From Maribellus luteus (GTDB taxonomy: Bacteria > Bacteroidota > Bacteroidia > Bacteroidales > Prolixibacteraceae): a stretch of 64,000 nt of DNA. The stretch spans positions 68,799-132,798 of the forward strand of contig NZ_QWGR01000007.1 of the NCBI RefSeq assembly GCF_003576475.1. Direction: 5' to 3'. The translations under genes and the position numbers were made by a program. The stretch's first letter is position 1. Each line of letters opens with the position of its first letter. The notes under the pieces were generated by a model. The model was not told the origin of the DNA and ran no database searches. It saw only the letters and a program-made list of their open reading frames with translations. Shown here piece after piece: positions 8,779 through 18,606 of this stretch.

Positions 8779-9123
8779 ATGCCAAGAAGTGTAAATCATG
8801 TAGCATCACGTGCCCGGAGAAAAAAATTACTGAAAAAAACTAGAGGTTATTTCGGGTCGCGTAAAAATGTGTGGACGGTTGCAAAAAACACCTGGGAAAA
8901 AGGTCAGCAGTATGCATACCGCGACAGAAAAGCGAAAAAAAGAACATTCCGTGGATTGTGGATTCAGCGTATTAACGCAGCTACTCGCCTCGAAGGAATG
9001 TCGTATTCACAATTCATGGGATTGTTGAAAAAGAACGATATTGAAATCAACCGCAAGGTTTTGGCCGATTTAGCAATGAATCAGCCCGAAGCGTTCAAAG
9101 CAATCGTAGAAAAAGTAAAATAA
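8779..9123 (+). CDS. rplT: 50S ribosomal protein L20
   Basis: A 114-residue protein starting at [20 protein letters not shown], the universal L20 N-terminus. A TTG 33 bases upstream is open but would add residues that the family lacks. The core [22 protein letters not shown]-type segment and the C-terminal globular domain ([19 protein letters not shown] region) are normal. L20 binds 23S rRNA early in 50S assembly and often represses its own operon. It is the last gene of the operon and is followed after 30 bases by a clear terminator. Confidence 0.98.
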   Translation: MPRSVNHVASRARRKKLLKKTRGYFGSRKNVWTVAKNTWEKGQQYAYRDRKAKKRTFRGLWIQRINAATRLEGMSYSQFMGLLKKNDIEINRKVLADLAMNQPEAFKAIVEKVK

Positions 9124-9152
9124 GAAGACTATTACTTAGGTGAAATACATTG

Positions 9153-9182
9153 AACCCGTAGGAATTTCCTGCGGGTTTTTTT
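9153..9182 (+). terminator. rho-independent terminator after rplT
   Basis: ACCCGTAGGAA pairs with TTCCTGCGGGT (one mismatch), followed by a run of seven Ts. Confidence 0.85.
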
Positions 9183-9184
9183 GT

Positions 9185-9215
9185 ACCAAAAAAAAGGAAG
9201 CCTAAGCCTCCTTTT
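9185..9215 (-). terminator. terminator of the arabinofuranosidase gene
   Basis: AAAGGA (9193-9198) pairs with TCCTTT (9210-9215). On the minus strand the hairpin is followed by a run of eight Ts. It sits back to back with the rplT terminator. Confidence 0.65.
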
Positions 9216-9235
9216 CTGTTTTATTCGAATTGCTC

Positions 9236-10771
9236 TTATTGGAGCTGAACCAGCACAACTGATTTTGAAGGCAGGTTTACAGATAATCTACCTCCTTTGG
9301 GTTGGACTACCGAAAACTCCTTGATCGAAACGTTTTCATTTTTTCCAAAGTCGTTGTAATCATTTAATTGTTCGGCAGTGATGATTTGCCCAGTAGCTGA
9401 GGCATATTCATTTCCGTAGATTACAATCTCAACCTGTTCCGAATTGTTGGGATCGAGGTTGCAGAGCGTAACCGAAAGTACCCCGTCTTTTACTGATGAC
9501 GAAGCATGTACTTTGGGCACCGATTTTCCTTCGTAACTGTATTTCCCGGTTTCTATATGGGCCGGCACAAGGTTCGCATCCTGGTGCACGTTGTACATTT
9601 TAAATACATAATAAGTAGGCGTGAGCACCATTTCCTCACCTTTGGTAAGAATTACGGCTTGCAATACATTCACCATTTGCGCAATATTGGCCATTTTCAC
9701 GCGGTCGGCATGGTTATTAAAAATATTCAGGTTAACCCCGGCAACCAAGGCATCGCGTAAAGAGTTTTGTTGATAGAGGAAGCCGGGATTCGTGCCTTCT
9801 TCCACGTTAAACCAGTTCCCCCATTCATCCACAATTAAGCCAACTCTTTTGCCCGGATCGTATTTGTCCATAATGGTTGAATGGCGGGTTACCAGTGTTT
9901 CCATATCGAGGGTTTCATGAAGTGTTTCAAACCACTCTTTCTCTCCAAAACCGGTAGCGTTTCCTTTGTTTCCCCAGTTACGCGTCTGGATCGTGTATTT
10001 ATGAAGCGAAATCCCCTGCATCAGACCCCAGTTGCTGGCTGTTTTTTGCATCACAACATCCATCCAGTTGTAGTCGCCTTCGCTCGGTCCACATGCAATT
10101 TTATAAAGATTACCGTGTGTAAAGGTGGCAAATCGTTTATACAGATCGGCATAATATTCCGGGCTCATGTTTCCTCCGCAGCCCCAGTTTTCGTTTCCAA
10201 TCCCCCAGTATTTTACATTCCAGGGTTCTTCGCGACCGTTCTTTTTGCGCAGTTCAGTCATGGGGCTGAGGTTGGACGAAGTAACATACTCTACCCATTC
10301 GCTGGCTTCCTGTACGGTACCCGATCCTACATTTATATTAATATAAGCATCTGCATCGATCAGTTCGCAAAAATCCAGAAACTCGTGTGTTCCAAAACTG
10401 TTGTCTTCGGTAACATTTCCCCAGTTAACGTTTACAATCGACGGACGGTTTTCACGCGGTCCGATACCGTCTTTCCAATGGTAAGTGTCGGCAAAGCAAC
10501 CACCGGGCCATCGTAAAACCGGAATTTTCATCTCTTTCAAAGCGCCGATTACATCGTCGCGGAAGCCTCGCACATTTGGAATCTCTGAATTTTCACCCAC
10601 GTAAATTCCACCATAAATGCAATGTCCGAGGTGCTCGGCAAAATGGCCGTAAATGTCTTTGCTGATCTTTGTATCGCTTTGCTCAGTATGCAGGGTAAGT
10701 TTAGTTTGTCCCCATGATACGCTGATGTAGGTAACTAATATCATGGTTAATAGTGGTTTAAGTTTGATCAT
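9236..10771 (-). CDS. alpha-L-arabinofuranosidase, GH51, exported
   Basis: A 511-residue glycoside hydrolase with a signal peptide (about residues 1-21, ending SVSWG). The catalytic barrel carries the acid/base Glu194 in YWGIGNENWGCGG and the nucleophile Glu316 in LIVDEWGNW, both hallmarks of clan GH-A family 51. The substrate-binding motif RWPGGCFADTYHWKDG is at about 87-102. A C-terminal beta-sandwich (about 400-511) completes the usual fold. It releases terminal arabinofuranose from arabinan or arabinoxylan, presumably in the periplasm. The gene stands alone. The sugar kinase at 10993 is divergent and may or may not act in the same pathway. No SusC/SusD pair is present in the window. Confidence 0.95.
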   Translation of the reverse strand: MIKLKPLLTMILVTYISVSWGQTKLTLHTEQSDTKISKDIYGHFAEHLGHCIYGGIYVGENSEIPNVRGFRDDVIGALKEMKIPVLRWPGGCFADTYHWKDGIGPRENRPSIVNVNWGNVTEDNSFGTHEFLDFCELIDADAYININVGSGTVQEASEWVEYVTSSNLSPMTELRKKNGREEPWNVKYWGIGNENWGCGGNMSPEYYADLYKRFATFTHGNLYKIACGPSEGDYNWMDVVMQKTASNWGLMQGISLHKYTIQTRNWGNKGNATGFGEKEWFETLHETLDMETLVTRHSTIMDKYDPGKRVGLIVDEWGNWFNVEEGTNPGFLYQQNSLRDALVAGVNLNIFNNHADRVKMANIAQMVNVLQAVILTKGEEMVLTPTYYVFKMYNVHQDANLVPAHIETGKYSYEGKSVPKVHASSSVKDGVLSVTLCNLDPNNSEQVEIVIYGNEYASATGQIITAEQLNDYNDFGKNENVSIKEFSVVQPKGGRLSVNLPSKSVVLVQLQ

Positions 10772-10992
10772 GTTGAATGTATTAAATTTTGATTTCCTAA
10801 ATATAAATAATTATCGTCATTTGAACACTTATCTGAAAGTTATTTGTGATTGATCGTGTTTCCAACCAGAATTTGGGCGCAGATAAGAGAAAAACAGAAG
10901 CAAGTAGATTACAACAGAATTAGAATAGCTAAGCTGAAATCATTATTTTAGTGAACCTTAATTACAAATAAAACGAACATTGAACCAAAAAT

Positions 10993-11886
10993 ATGAATAA
11001 GTCCATTGTAGTTGGAGCAGGAGAGCTTTTATGGGACATGCTTCCCGGAGGCAAGGAACTGGGGGGAGCACCTGCCAATTTTGCCTGGCATGCATCTCAA
11101 CTGGGAGGGCAGGGGATTGTATACAGCGGTGTCGGAAAAGATCAATTGGGAAATGAAATAATTGATCTGTTGAGTAAAAGAGGGATGGATACCCGTTTTA
11201 TTTCGCAATTGGAAGAATACCCCACAGGCAGGGTAGATGTTCAGGTTGATTCCTCCGGGGTACCGGAATATACGATCGAAACGAACGTTGCCTGGGATAA
11301 AATTCCCTTGTGCAATCAACGTAGTGAACTTGTGAATCAGGCTTCCGCATTTTGTTTTGGAGCGCTGGCTCAACGCGATTCTGTTTCATTTCATACCATT
11401 CAGTGTTTACTGGATGAACTTCCGGTAAATTGCCTGAAGATTTTCGACATCAATCTCCGGCAAACGTTTTATTCCAAAGACGTGATAGAGCTATCGCTTC
11501 AGAAATGTGACATCTTAAAACTGAACGAAGATGAACTTCCGGTTGTGGCAAAACTATTTGGGATAGAAGGGGACGAGACGCATATTCTTGATCGCTTATT
11601 GAATGATTTCAGAATTGAAATGATTGCCCTTACAAAAGGTGGAGCAGGAAGTTTAATTCGGACAAATGCAGAAAGAAGCTGGTTGGAATCTCCAAAGGTA
11701 ACTATTGCTGACACGGTGGGAGCGGGTGATTCATTTACCGCCGCTTTAGCTATGGGGATTTTAATGAAATGGCCGGTAAATAGGGTTCATCAGCTGGCAG
11801 TGGACGTTTCGGCGTATGTATGCACCCAAAAAGGTGCGATGCCACTGTTGCCTGAGGATATTGCAAAAGTCTTCGCCCAGGAATAA
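10993..11886 (+). CDS. PfkB-family carbohydrate kinase (fructokinase-like)
   Basis: A 297-residue ribokinase-type kinase. The N-terminal GELLWDMLPGG and GGAPANFAWHASQLGG segments form the sugar-binding side. The C-terminal DTVGAGDSFTAAL motif (about 240-252) carries the catalytic base Asp246 and the anion hole. The GELLxDxxP and GGAPxN features resemble bacterial fructokinases more than ribokinases. It would phosphorylate a sugar such as fructose at the cytoplasmic face of catabolism. It is transcribed divergently from the arabinofuranosidase across a 221-base gap. Substrate specificity is inferred only from family resemblance. Confidence 0.88.
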   Translation: MNKSIVVGAGELLWDMLPGGKELGGAPANFAWHASQLGGQGIVYSGVGKDQLGNEIIDLLSKRGMDTRFISQLEEYPTGRVDVQVDSSGVPEYTIETNVAWDKIPLCNQRSELVNQASAFCFGALAQRDSVSFHTIQCLLDELPVNCLKIFDINLRQTFYSKDVIELSLQKCDILKLNEDELPVVAKLFGIEGDETHILDRLLNDFRIEMIALTKGGAGSLIRTNAERSWLESPKVTIADTVGAGDSFTAALAMGILMKWPVNRVHQLAVDVSAYVCTQKGAMPLLPEDIAKVFAQE

Positions 11887-12030
11887 CTGTGTTTCCCGAT
11901 GTCGTTAAACTCTGTTTCGTTCAGTTGTTGAAATCCACAGATTTCGTTAACTTTTGAGGTCTTCATTTCGTAGAAACCGGTACGATTGAAATACAACCAT
12001 TAGAGTGATAAAACTAAATTTCAGACCAAA

Positions 12031-12690
12031 ATGAACAAGGCTTTTAAACTTCTGATTCTCGTTGCTTTATTTCTCCAAAGCGAATTCTTGCCTGCTCAAG
12101 ACTTTGGAATAAAAGGTGGGATGAACCTCGCAACCATGCTCTCGAAGGACAACGACAACCGTTACAGCGATAACTTTTCTGCGAACTCAGGAATTCACTT
12201 TGGCTTTACCTTTGAGTTTCCGCTAAATGATGTTGTTGCTTTAAGTCCCGAAATTTTGCTAACCAACAAGGGGCTGAAATATGATTTCAGTGAAGATGAT
12301 TCCAACATTTCGTCGGATATAAAATTGTATTACATTGACGTGCCGGTAATGCTAAAAACCCGCTATAATTGGGGGAATGACAAGAAAATATTTGGAGCAA
12401 CAGGCCCTTATCTGGGGATGGGAGTAAGTGGCCAATCGCAGACCACAACCGAATACCAGGGAGAAAGGGTTTGTGAAAAAAAAGATGTGAAGTGGGGCAG
12501 CAATAAAAGTGACGACTTTAAAAAACTGGACTGGGGCTGGTCATTTGCCGGTGGAATTCAGATTGAAGAGGTGGAGTTAAGCTTGTCGTACGATTTGGGC
12601 TTTGCCAACATAGCGGCCAACCAGGAGAATGGAACCATTGCCAGAAACCGGGTCGTAAAAATTTCCATTGCCTACCAGTTTGGGAAATAG
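12031..12690 (+). CDS. outer-membrane beta-barrel protein (PorT-like)
   Basis: A 219-residue protein with a signal peptide (about 1-22, ending FLPAQ) and then DFGIKGGMNLATM, the characteristic first strand of PorT/outer-membrane beta-barrel domain proteins of Bacteroidota. Alternating amphipathic strands continue to a C-terminal aromatic-rich strand (VVKISIAYQFGK), as expected for an eight-stranded barrel. Such proteins are abundant in this phylum and mostly of unknown role. It is a single-gene unit: its own terminator-like hairpin follows at 12732, and pfkB ends 144 bases before it. Confidence 0.85.
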   Translation: MNKAFKLLILVALFLQSEFLPAQDFGIKGGMNLATMLSKDNDNRYSDNFSANSGIHFGFTFEFPLNDVVALSPEILLTNKGLKYDFSEDDSNISSDIKLYYIDVPVMLKTRYNWGNDKKIFGATGPYLGMGVSGQSQTTTEYQGERVCEKKDVKWGSNKSDDFKKLDWGWSFAGGIQIEEVELSLSYDLGFANIAANQENGTIARNRVVKISIAYQFGK

Positions 12691-12731
12691 TCAGTAAAAA
12701 GTTACCCAAACAAAAGACGCCGAACAAACAG

Positions 12732-12766
12732 TAAGAAGAAGCTCAATTATGCTACTTCTTATTTTT
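12732..12766 (+). terminator. terminator after the outer-membrane barrel gene
   Basis: TAAGAAGAAGC (12732-12742) pairs with GCTACTTCTTA (12751-12761) at 10 of 11 positions, then TTTTT. The remainder of the 319-base gap (12767-13009) holds only the promoter box listed next. Confidence 0.65.
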
Positions 12767-12966
12767 CATTCAGACCACTCTAAACCACATTTCTGTTTTC
12801 TGGTTCAGTTGCTATCATATTTTCTTAAGGCTTTCCGGGCCAATCACCGATCAACATTATTAAGTGCGCAACATTGATCCTGAAAATTCGGGTATTCTGT
12901 TTTGCATTTCAGGCATGAGTTTTAGCAGTTGGCACACTTTCAATGGTAATGAAAAAGTGCACAAGC

Positions 12967-12974
12967 TACTTTTG
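12967..12974 (+). promoter_or_regulatory. -7 box of the RND efflux operon
   Basis: TACTTTTG matches TAnnTTTG 36 bases before the adaptor start. No good TTG is found at the usual distance, which could mean dependence on an activator. The imperfect inverted repeat GCACACTTT/AAAGTGCAC just upstream (about 12931-12962) would be a suitable operator. Confidence 0.4.
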
Positions 12975-13009
12975 ACCGATTAAAAACAGAAACAAAGAAG
13001 AATTAAACA

Positions 13010-14083
13010 ATGAAGTTCAAAAGATTTTTTCTTTTTATGGTGGCCGCTACTCTTGCATTTGCAGGATGTAAAAGTTCAACGGGAGAAACGCCTCAAGCCG
13101 AAACAATTAAAAACGTTAAAGTAGAAACAATTAGCGATGGTGTTGTTCAGAATGCCATGACACTCAACGGAAAGATCAAGGAAAAAAGCCTTACGGCACT
13201 TTCTTTCCGGGTGGGTGGCCCCCTCGCCAAATTAAATGTAAAACAAGGTGATTATGTTCGTGCAGGGCAGGTGATTGCCGAAATCGACCAACGCGATTAT
13301 CAGCTTCAGCTGGCAACAACCAAAGCTCAGTTGGAACAGATAGAAGGAGAATACCAGCGCTACAAACAATTGATTGAGCAAAAGAAAATTCCGGAAAACA
13401 CTTTTGAAAAGATCAAATCGGGTTACCTGATGACAAAAACAGCTTTTGAGAATGCTCAGAACCAGTTGCTGGATACGGAGTTGAAAGCTCCGTTTTCGGG
13501 GTACATTTACGAGAAGTTTGTAGAAAATTACCAAACGGTCGGTGCCGGAACTCCCATTGTGTCCATCATCGACAACTCGCATCTGGAGGTTGTTGTTTCT
13601 GTTTCTGAAAGCCAGCTAAACAGGGTGAAAAGCGACAAAAAAAGTTATGTAAATGTGGCCAATGCCGGGATTCATCAGCTTCCTGTTCAGTTATTGAGCG
13701 TAAGCGAGAAAGCCATGCAGGATGGTTTGTACGAAGTAAAATTCTCGTTTGAAAACAAAAATGAATTGAAAGTTGCTCCCGGAATGACGGCTGAAGTGCA
13801 CATTTTTTGCCAAACGGATGCCAACCAGTTATCGGTGGCTCAAACAGCCATCTTTCATGAAAAAACAAGTACTTATGTTTGGGTCTATAATCCTTCGAAC
13901 AGTAAAGTTGAAAAACGTTCCGTAAAAATTGACTTGGACGGCACACAGGGGCGGGTAAATGTTGCTTCGGGCTTAAACATTGGTGAGCAGGTGGTTACTG
14001 CCGGTGTTCACTACCTGGTTGAAGGGCAAAAGGTAAAACCGCTGAAAACACCTTCAGTAACGAATATTGGAGGGTTGCTGTAA
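13010..14083 (+). CDS. RND efflux periplasmic adaptor lipoprotein
   Basis: A 357-residue membrane fusion protein. The signal ends in a lipobox (FAGC, Cys20), so it is anchored by lipid. The lipoyl halves (about 65-95 and 165-195), a shortened helical hairpin (about 97-160), a beta-barrel (about 200-275) and a membrane-proximal domain follow in the usual order. It bridges the inner-membrane pump encoded next to the TolC channel at 17196. Its stop and the pump start overlap (TAATG), so translation is probably coupled. Substrate is not predictable; such systems export drugs, metals or lipids. Confidence 0.93.
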   Translation: MKFKRFFLFMVAATLAFAGCKSSTGETPQAETIKNVKVETISDGVVQNAMTLNGKIKEKSLTALSFRVGGPLAKLNVKQGDYVRAGQVIAEIDQRDYQLQLATTKAQLEQIEGEYQRYKQLIEQKKIPENTFEKIKSGYLMTKTAFENAQNQLLDTELKAPFSGYIYEKFVENYQTVGAGTPIVSIIDNSHLEVVVSVSESQLNRVKSDKKSYVNVANAGIHQLPVQLLSVSEKAMQDGLYEVKFSFENKNELKVAPGMTAEVHIFCQTDANQLSVAQTAIFHEKTSTYVWVYNPSNSKVEKRSVKIDLDGTQGRVNVASGLNIGEQVVTAGVHYLVEGQKVKPLKTPSVTNIGGLL

Positions 14084-17000
14084 TGTTTGAAAAGCTTTTA
14101 AACCAGAAAGCCATGATTTCAACCATACTGTTCGCAGTATTGGTTGGCGGCTTAATTGCATACAACAAGATAGGGAAACTCGAAGATGCAGAGATTCCGA
14201 TCAAAGCAGCCACTGTAATCACCGTCTATCCCGGAGCAACGGCACACGAAGTAGAGTTGGAAGTAACCGATGTGCTTGAAAAAGCCATTCAGAAATTGGA
14301 GAATATCGATGAAATCTCCTCTGTCTCGCGTCCGGGACTATCTATTATAACAGTTAATATACAGCCTACGGTTAAAACGCCCCAGTTACCACAGCTTTGG
14401 GATCATCTGCGCAGAAAGGTGAACGATGTAAAAGGTTCGTTGCCATCGGGAGCAATGGAGCCCATTGTAAACGACGACTTTGCCGATGTTTACGGAATTT
14501 TGTATGCGGTAACCGCAGACGGATACAGCCACGAGGAACTGGTAAATTATACCGAATACATCGAACGTGAATTGCTGGGTGTAAATGGTGTGCGGCGTTC
14601 GCAGATTTTTGGGGAGCACACGCAAACCATCGATATCATATTTTCTCCGGAACAACTGGCCGGACTGAGTGTTAACCCCATGTTTATTGCCGCAGCCATT
14701 CAAAACGAAACGGCCATTATCAATCCCGGCTCGGTGGTGGCGGGTACCGAATCCATCCGCGTGGGAGTGGGGCAAAAAATCTCCAGCCTCGAAGAAATTG
14801 AGAATCTTCTGATTCAGGTTCCCGGGGGAGGGAATTTTCGCTTGGGAGATATTGCTACCATAAAAAAATCGTACCTGGAACCTGAAAATGAAGCTTTGTA
14901 CTACAACAATAAGCCGGGATTAACGCTGGGTTTGTCAAACGAAAGTGGAATCAACGTTGTAAAACTGGGGAAGTTGCTGGATGAAAAACTAGCCGAGCTT
15001 GAAAAAGAGCTTCCGGCCGGAATTGAAATCAACCAGGTGTATTACCAGCCTGACCGCGTAGATGCTGCGGTAAAAGATTTTATGATGAACCTGGTAATGT
15101 CGGTGGGGATTGTAATTGTCGTGCTGATGTTTGCCATGGGGCTGCGTTCCGGATTATTGATCTCCAGCGGACTGGTATTTACCATACTCGGAACATTGAT
15201 CGTGATGCTTTCCATCGGTTTGCCGTTGCACCGCGTAACACTGGCCGCCATTATTCTTGCCATGGGGATGCTGGTGGATAATGCCATTGTGGTGGCTGAC
15301 GGTATTCTGGTCGATCTGAAAGCAGGAATGGACCGAAGCAAAGCTTTTGTAAACACAGCCAAAAAAACGGCTTTGCCCTTGTTGGGGGCGACAGCTGTAG
15401 CCATCCTGGCTTTCCTGCCCTTGAGAATGTCACCAAATGCTGCCGGTGAATTCCTGGCCTCGTTGTTCTCGGTATTGATTATTTCTCTTTCGCTAAGCTG
15501 GGTGTTTGCCATGATTCAAACCCCGTTTAATGCCAAGTATTTCTACCGGAAAACACGGCCCAAAGGCGAACATGCCGAAGCCTACGATTCAAAATTCTAC
15601 CGGATTTTCGGCAGGTTTCTGAAGTGGGGGATCCGAAACAAATACCCCTTTGCATTGGGATCGTTTGCCATTTTGATTTTTGCTTTCTGGTCGTTCCGTT
15701 TTGTGAAAGTTGATTTTATGTCGAAAATCGAATACGACCAGTTTTTTATTGAATACTATTTACCCCAGGGATCCGACATAAAGGCGGTGGAAAAGGATGT
15801 GCTGAAAATTCAGCAACATATTTTGGAAATGGACGGCGTACACTCGGTTACCGCTTCGGTGGGGCGGCCACCGGCGCGCTACCTGCTGATGCGGCATATG
15901 GAAACAGGTGGCGCTAATTACGGCGACATCATCGTCCAAACCGACAATACGGAACGCGTACCGGAGATTATTCCTGAGATTCAGAAATACCTGGCTGAAA
16001 ATTACCCGGATGCCTTTTTCAAAGTTCAGGAATACGGAGCCGCTTTTGCTGATGCAGATATCGAAGCACAGTTTACCGGACCCGATCCTGCTGTTCTGAA
16101 AGATCTGGCCAACCAGGCAAAAAAGATATTCTTAGATGAACCCACTGCAACCAATGTTACCGATAACTGGAAAAATCAAACCAAAAAGATTGTTCCTGAA
16201 TATTCGGTTGTAAAAGCTCAGCCGCTGGGCTTAACTCGCTCCGATATGGGAAACTCCATTCTTGTTGCTACCAACGGAATGCCTATTGGCGCTGTTTACG
16301 AAGGGGAAAGAATGCTTCCGATTGTTCTGCGCACCGACACCAAACTGGGCGACAATGTAGAACAGTTGATGAATATTCCTGTGTGGGGGCAGCGAAGTGT
16401 GGCAAGTGTGCCTCTGTCGCAAATTGCCGACACGATGAAGGTTACCTGGGATTACGAGCTTATAAACCGCCTGGATAACCAGCGTTCGATAAAAGCACAA
16501 TGCGATGCTGTTAAAGGTCATACAGCGGCTGAAGTACAGACTAAATTTCAGGAAAAAGTGGAAGCCATTGAATTGCCTGACGGATACGTAATGAAATGGG
16601 AGGGAGCTACTGCAAGCTCAAGCGAAGCGAACGAGGCCCTGTTTATGTTTCTGCCGCTGGCCATCGGCTTAATGGCGATCATTATAATTGGCTTGTTCAA
16701 CAACCTGAAACAACCCATTATTATTTTCCTGATCGTACCGTTTGCTTTTGTGGGAATCGTTCTGGGACTGGTAAGTACAGGTACTTTCCTGACATTTGCG
16801 GGTATCATCGGCGCTCTTGGGCTGATTGGTATGATGATCAAAAATGCCGTGGTATTGCTGGATGAGATCAACCGAAATATCCGGGAAGGCAAAGATCGTT
16901 TGACTGCCACCATTGATGCTGCCTTGTCGCGCTTGCGTCCGGTAATGATGGCTTCACTCACAACCATTTTGGGAATGGCGCCGCTTATCACCGATTCAAT

Positions 17001-17139
17001 GTTTAGTTCAACGGCCATCGTTATAATGTTTGGTCTGGCTGTTGGTTCGGTTATTACGCTTGTTGTGGTACCGGTTTTATACACCGTATTGTACAAGGTC
17101 GACGGAAAAAATACAGTGCCGGCCACAGTCAACGTTTAG
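14083..17139 (+). CDS. RND-family inner-membrane efflux pump (AcrB-like)
   Basis: A 1018-residue pump with the expected two-fold repeat: TM1, a large periplasmic loop, six TM helices (about 330-525), then TM7, a second loop and five helices at the end. The TM4 proton-relay residues are visible in MGMLVDNAIVVADGI (two Asp), as in hydrophobe/amphiphile exporters rather than heavy-metal CusA pumps, which carry other signature residues. It uses the proton gradient to expel substrates from the periplasm. It is translationally coupled to the adaptor and followed after 56 bases by the TolC gene. A two-component system next in line probably controls the set. Confidence 0.95.
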   Translation: MFEKLLNQKAMISTILFAVLVGGLIAYNKIGKLEDAEIPIKAATVITVYPGATAHEVELEVTDVLEKAIQKLENIDEISSVSRPGLSIITVNIQPTVKTPQLPQLWDHLRRKVNDVKGSLPSGAMEPIVNDDFADVYGILYAVTADGYSHEELVNYTEYIERELLGVNGVRRSQIFGEHTQTIDIIFSPEQLAGLSVNPMFIAAAIQNETAIINPGSVVAGTESIRVGVGQKISSLEEIENLLIQVPGGGNFRLGDIATIKKSYLEPENEALYYNNKPGLTLGLSNESGINVVKLGKLLDEKLAELEKELPAGIEINQVYYQPDRVDAAVKDFMMNLVMSVGIVIVVLMFAMGLRSGLLISSGLVFTILGTLIVMLSIGLPLHRVTLAAIILAMGMLVDNAIVVADGILVDLKAGMDRSKAFVNTAKKTALPLLGATAVAILAFLPLRMSPNAAGEFLASLFSVLIISLSLSWVFAMIQTPFNAKYFYRKTRPKGEHAEAYDSKFYRIFGRFLKWGIRNKYPFALGSFAILIFAFWSFRFVKVDFMSKIEYDQFFIEYYLPQGSDIKAVEKDVLKIQQHILEMDGVHSVTASVGRPPARYLLMRHMETGGANYGDIIVQTDNTERVPEIIPEIQKYLAENYPDAFFKVQEYGAAFADADIEAQFTGPDPAVLKDLANQAKKIFLDEPTATNVTDNWKNQTKKIVPEYSVVKAQPLGLTRSDMGNSILVATNGMPIGAVYEGERMLPIVLRTDTKLGDNVEQLMNIPVWGQRSVASVPLSQIADTMKVTWDYELINRLDNQRSIKAQCDAVKGHTAAEVQTKFQEKVEAIELPDGYVMKWEGATASSSEANEALFMFLPLAIGLMAIIIIGLFNNLKQPIIIFLIVPFAFVGIVLGLVSTGTFLTFAGIIGALGLIGMMIKNAVVLLDEINRNIREGKDRLTATIDAALSRLRPVMMASLTTILGMAPLITDSMFSSTAIVIMFGLAVGSVITLVVVPVLYTVLYKVDGKNTVPATVNV

Positions 17140-17195
17140 ACTAAAATCGGGCTGCCCGGAAGCAGTTAAAAATTCAATTTAACAGGAAAACGAAA

Positions 17196-18596
17196 ATGAA
17201 GAGATCAGTTAAAATCATTATAAGAACATTTGTATTATTGGTAACAACGCTTGCCTTCAGTCCTGCTTTTGGGCAAAAAGTGATGACCCTTGAAGATTGC
17301 AGGAAGCAGTCGGTTGAATTCAACAAAGAACTAAAAAAGGCAGCTTTGCAGAACAGGGAAGCCAAAGTTAACCAGGAAGTGGCGAGAACGGCCTATCTTC
17401 CGTCGCTGGGGTTTTCTTCTTCGCTGATGCACCGCCCGAATATGGATCCAATCAGTATCCCCGGTTACTTTCTGCCCACTGCCGCCAGCGAGGAAGATGC
17501 CCTGAATGGCAACTTTTCAGGAACGAGCAATGTATGGAAACCCGGTACAAGCATTGATATGAAAAGCCTTACGATGATCAACGGCAGTTTTACATTGAAC
17601 CAGCCCATTTATGTGGGTGGAAAAATCAGGTATTCCAATCAACAAGCTGATGCCGGTGTGGAAATAGCCGGCCTGGCGTTGAATCTGAAGTATTCAGAAA
17701 TTGTGGAAGAAACCGACAAAGCCTTTTGGCAGGTGGCAACCGTTCAGGAGAACATTAAAATTGCGGATGAATACATAAAAATGCTGACCGAGCTGGAAGA
17801 TCAGATGAAAGCAATGTACGAGGTCGGGCTTCAGCCTGCCAGCGAAAAGCTTAAGGTAACCGTTCAGAAAAACGAGGCTGCCTTGAACTTGTTAAAAGCC
17901 AAAAATGGGTTGAAAGTGGCCAAAATGTACCTGAACCAGTTGATGGGACAGCCATTGGATACAGATATCCAGATCAGTCAAGAAGAGCTGGGAAACGTTC
18001 AGTTAATCAACTTTAACAACGGTATTAACCAGGCTGCGAACAACAGAAACGAACTCAAAATTCTGGAGAAGCAGAAGGAACTGAGCGAATTGGATGCTAA
18101 AATCACGCGGGCCGATTATCTTCCAACGGTAGGAGTGAGTGCACAATACACAAGCTACTGGCTTCGGGATTTGTATGAAGATATAGATTTTCAGCCGATG
18201 CTCGCGGCACAGGTATCTATCCCCATTTTTCAGTGGGGACAGGGGAAAAAGAAAATGAGGGCCGCTCAATTGAAAGTACAACAGGCCGAAACAGATTTGC
18301 AACATACAAATGATTTGATTAATCTTGAGGTCATGCAAGTTAAGGTGCAGGTTGAAGAAGCCTACGAATCTATTCTGATTGCAGAGAAAAGTGTGACAGA
18401 AGCCAAAGAGAGTTTGGATGAAACCCGTGCCAGTTTCGACGTTGGGTTAAATACCACCACCGATTTGCTAAGTTCACAGGCCAAATGGGCAGAAGCAAAA
18501 GCCCGCTTGACACAGGCAGTGGCCAATTTTGAAGTGCTAAAAACCCGCTGGCAGAATGTTACCGGCAATCTTTACAAAGCAGAAGGAGAGGAATAG
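17196..18596 (+). CDS. TolC-like outer-membrane efflux channel
   Basis: A 466-residue protein with a cleavable signal (about 1-28, ending PAFGQ). Two internally homologous halves, rich in Ala, Glu and Gln, form the long coiled-coil tunnel: TLEDCRKQSVEFNKELKKAA opens the first, and a matching stretch around residues 275-300 opens the second. The C-terminal part SFDVGLNTTTDLLSSQAKWAEAK is typical of OEP proteins. It completes a tripartite efflux complex with the two preceding products. The start of the sensor kinase lies only 10 bases after its stop, suggesting one transcript for pump and regulator. Confidence 0.93.
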   Translation: MKRSVKIIIRTFVLLVTTLAFSPAFGQKVMTLEDCRKQSVEFNKELKKAALQNREAKVNQEVARTAYLPSLGFSSSLMHRPNMDPISIPGYFLPTAASEEDALNGNFSGTSNVWKPGTSIDMKSLTMINGSFTLNQPIYVGGKIRYSNQQADAGVEIAGLALNLKYSEIVEETDKAFWQVATVQENIKIADEYIKMLTELEDQMKAMYEVGLQPASEKLKVTVQKNEAALNLLKAKNGLKVAKMYLNQLMGQPLDTDIQISQEELGNVQLINFNNGINQAANNRNELKILEKQKELSELDAKITRADYLPTVGVSAQYTSYWLRDLYEDIDFQPMLAAQVSIPIFQWGQGKKKMRAAQLKVQQAETDLQHTNDLINLEVMQVKVQVEEAYESILIAEKSVTEAKESLDETRASFDVGLNTTTDLLSSQAKWAEAKARLTQAVANFEVLKTRWQNVTGNLYKAEGEE

Positions 18597-18606
18597 ATCG
18601 TTTTAA

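Noticed and set aside
8746-9123. L20 starting at the TTG at 8746
   Set aside because: It adds residues not found in L20 proteins. ATG at 8779 gives the universal N-terminus.
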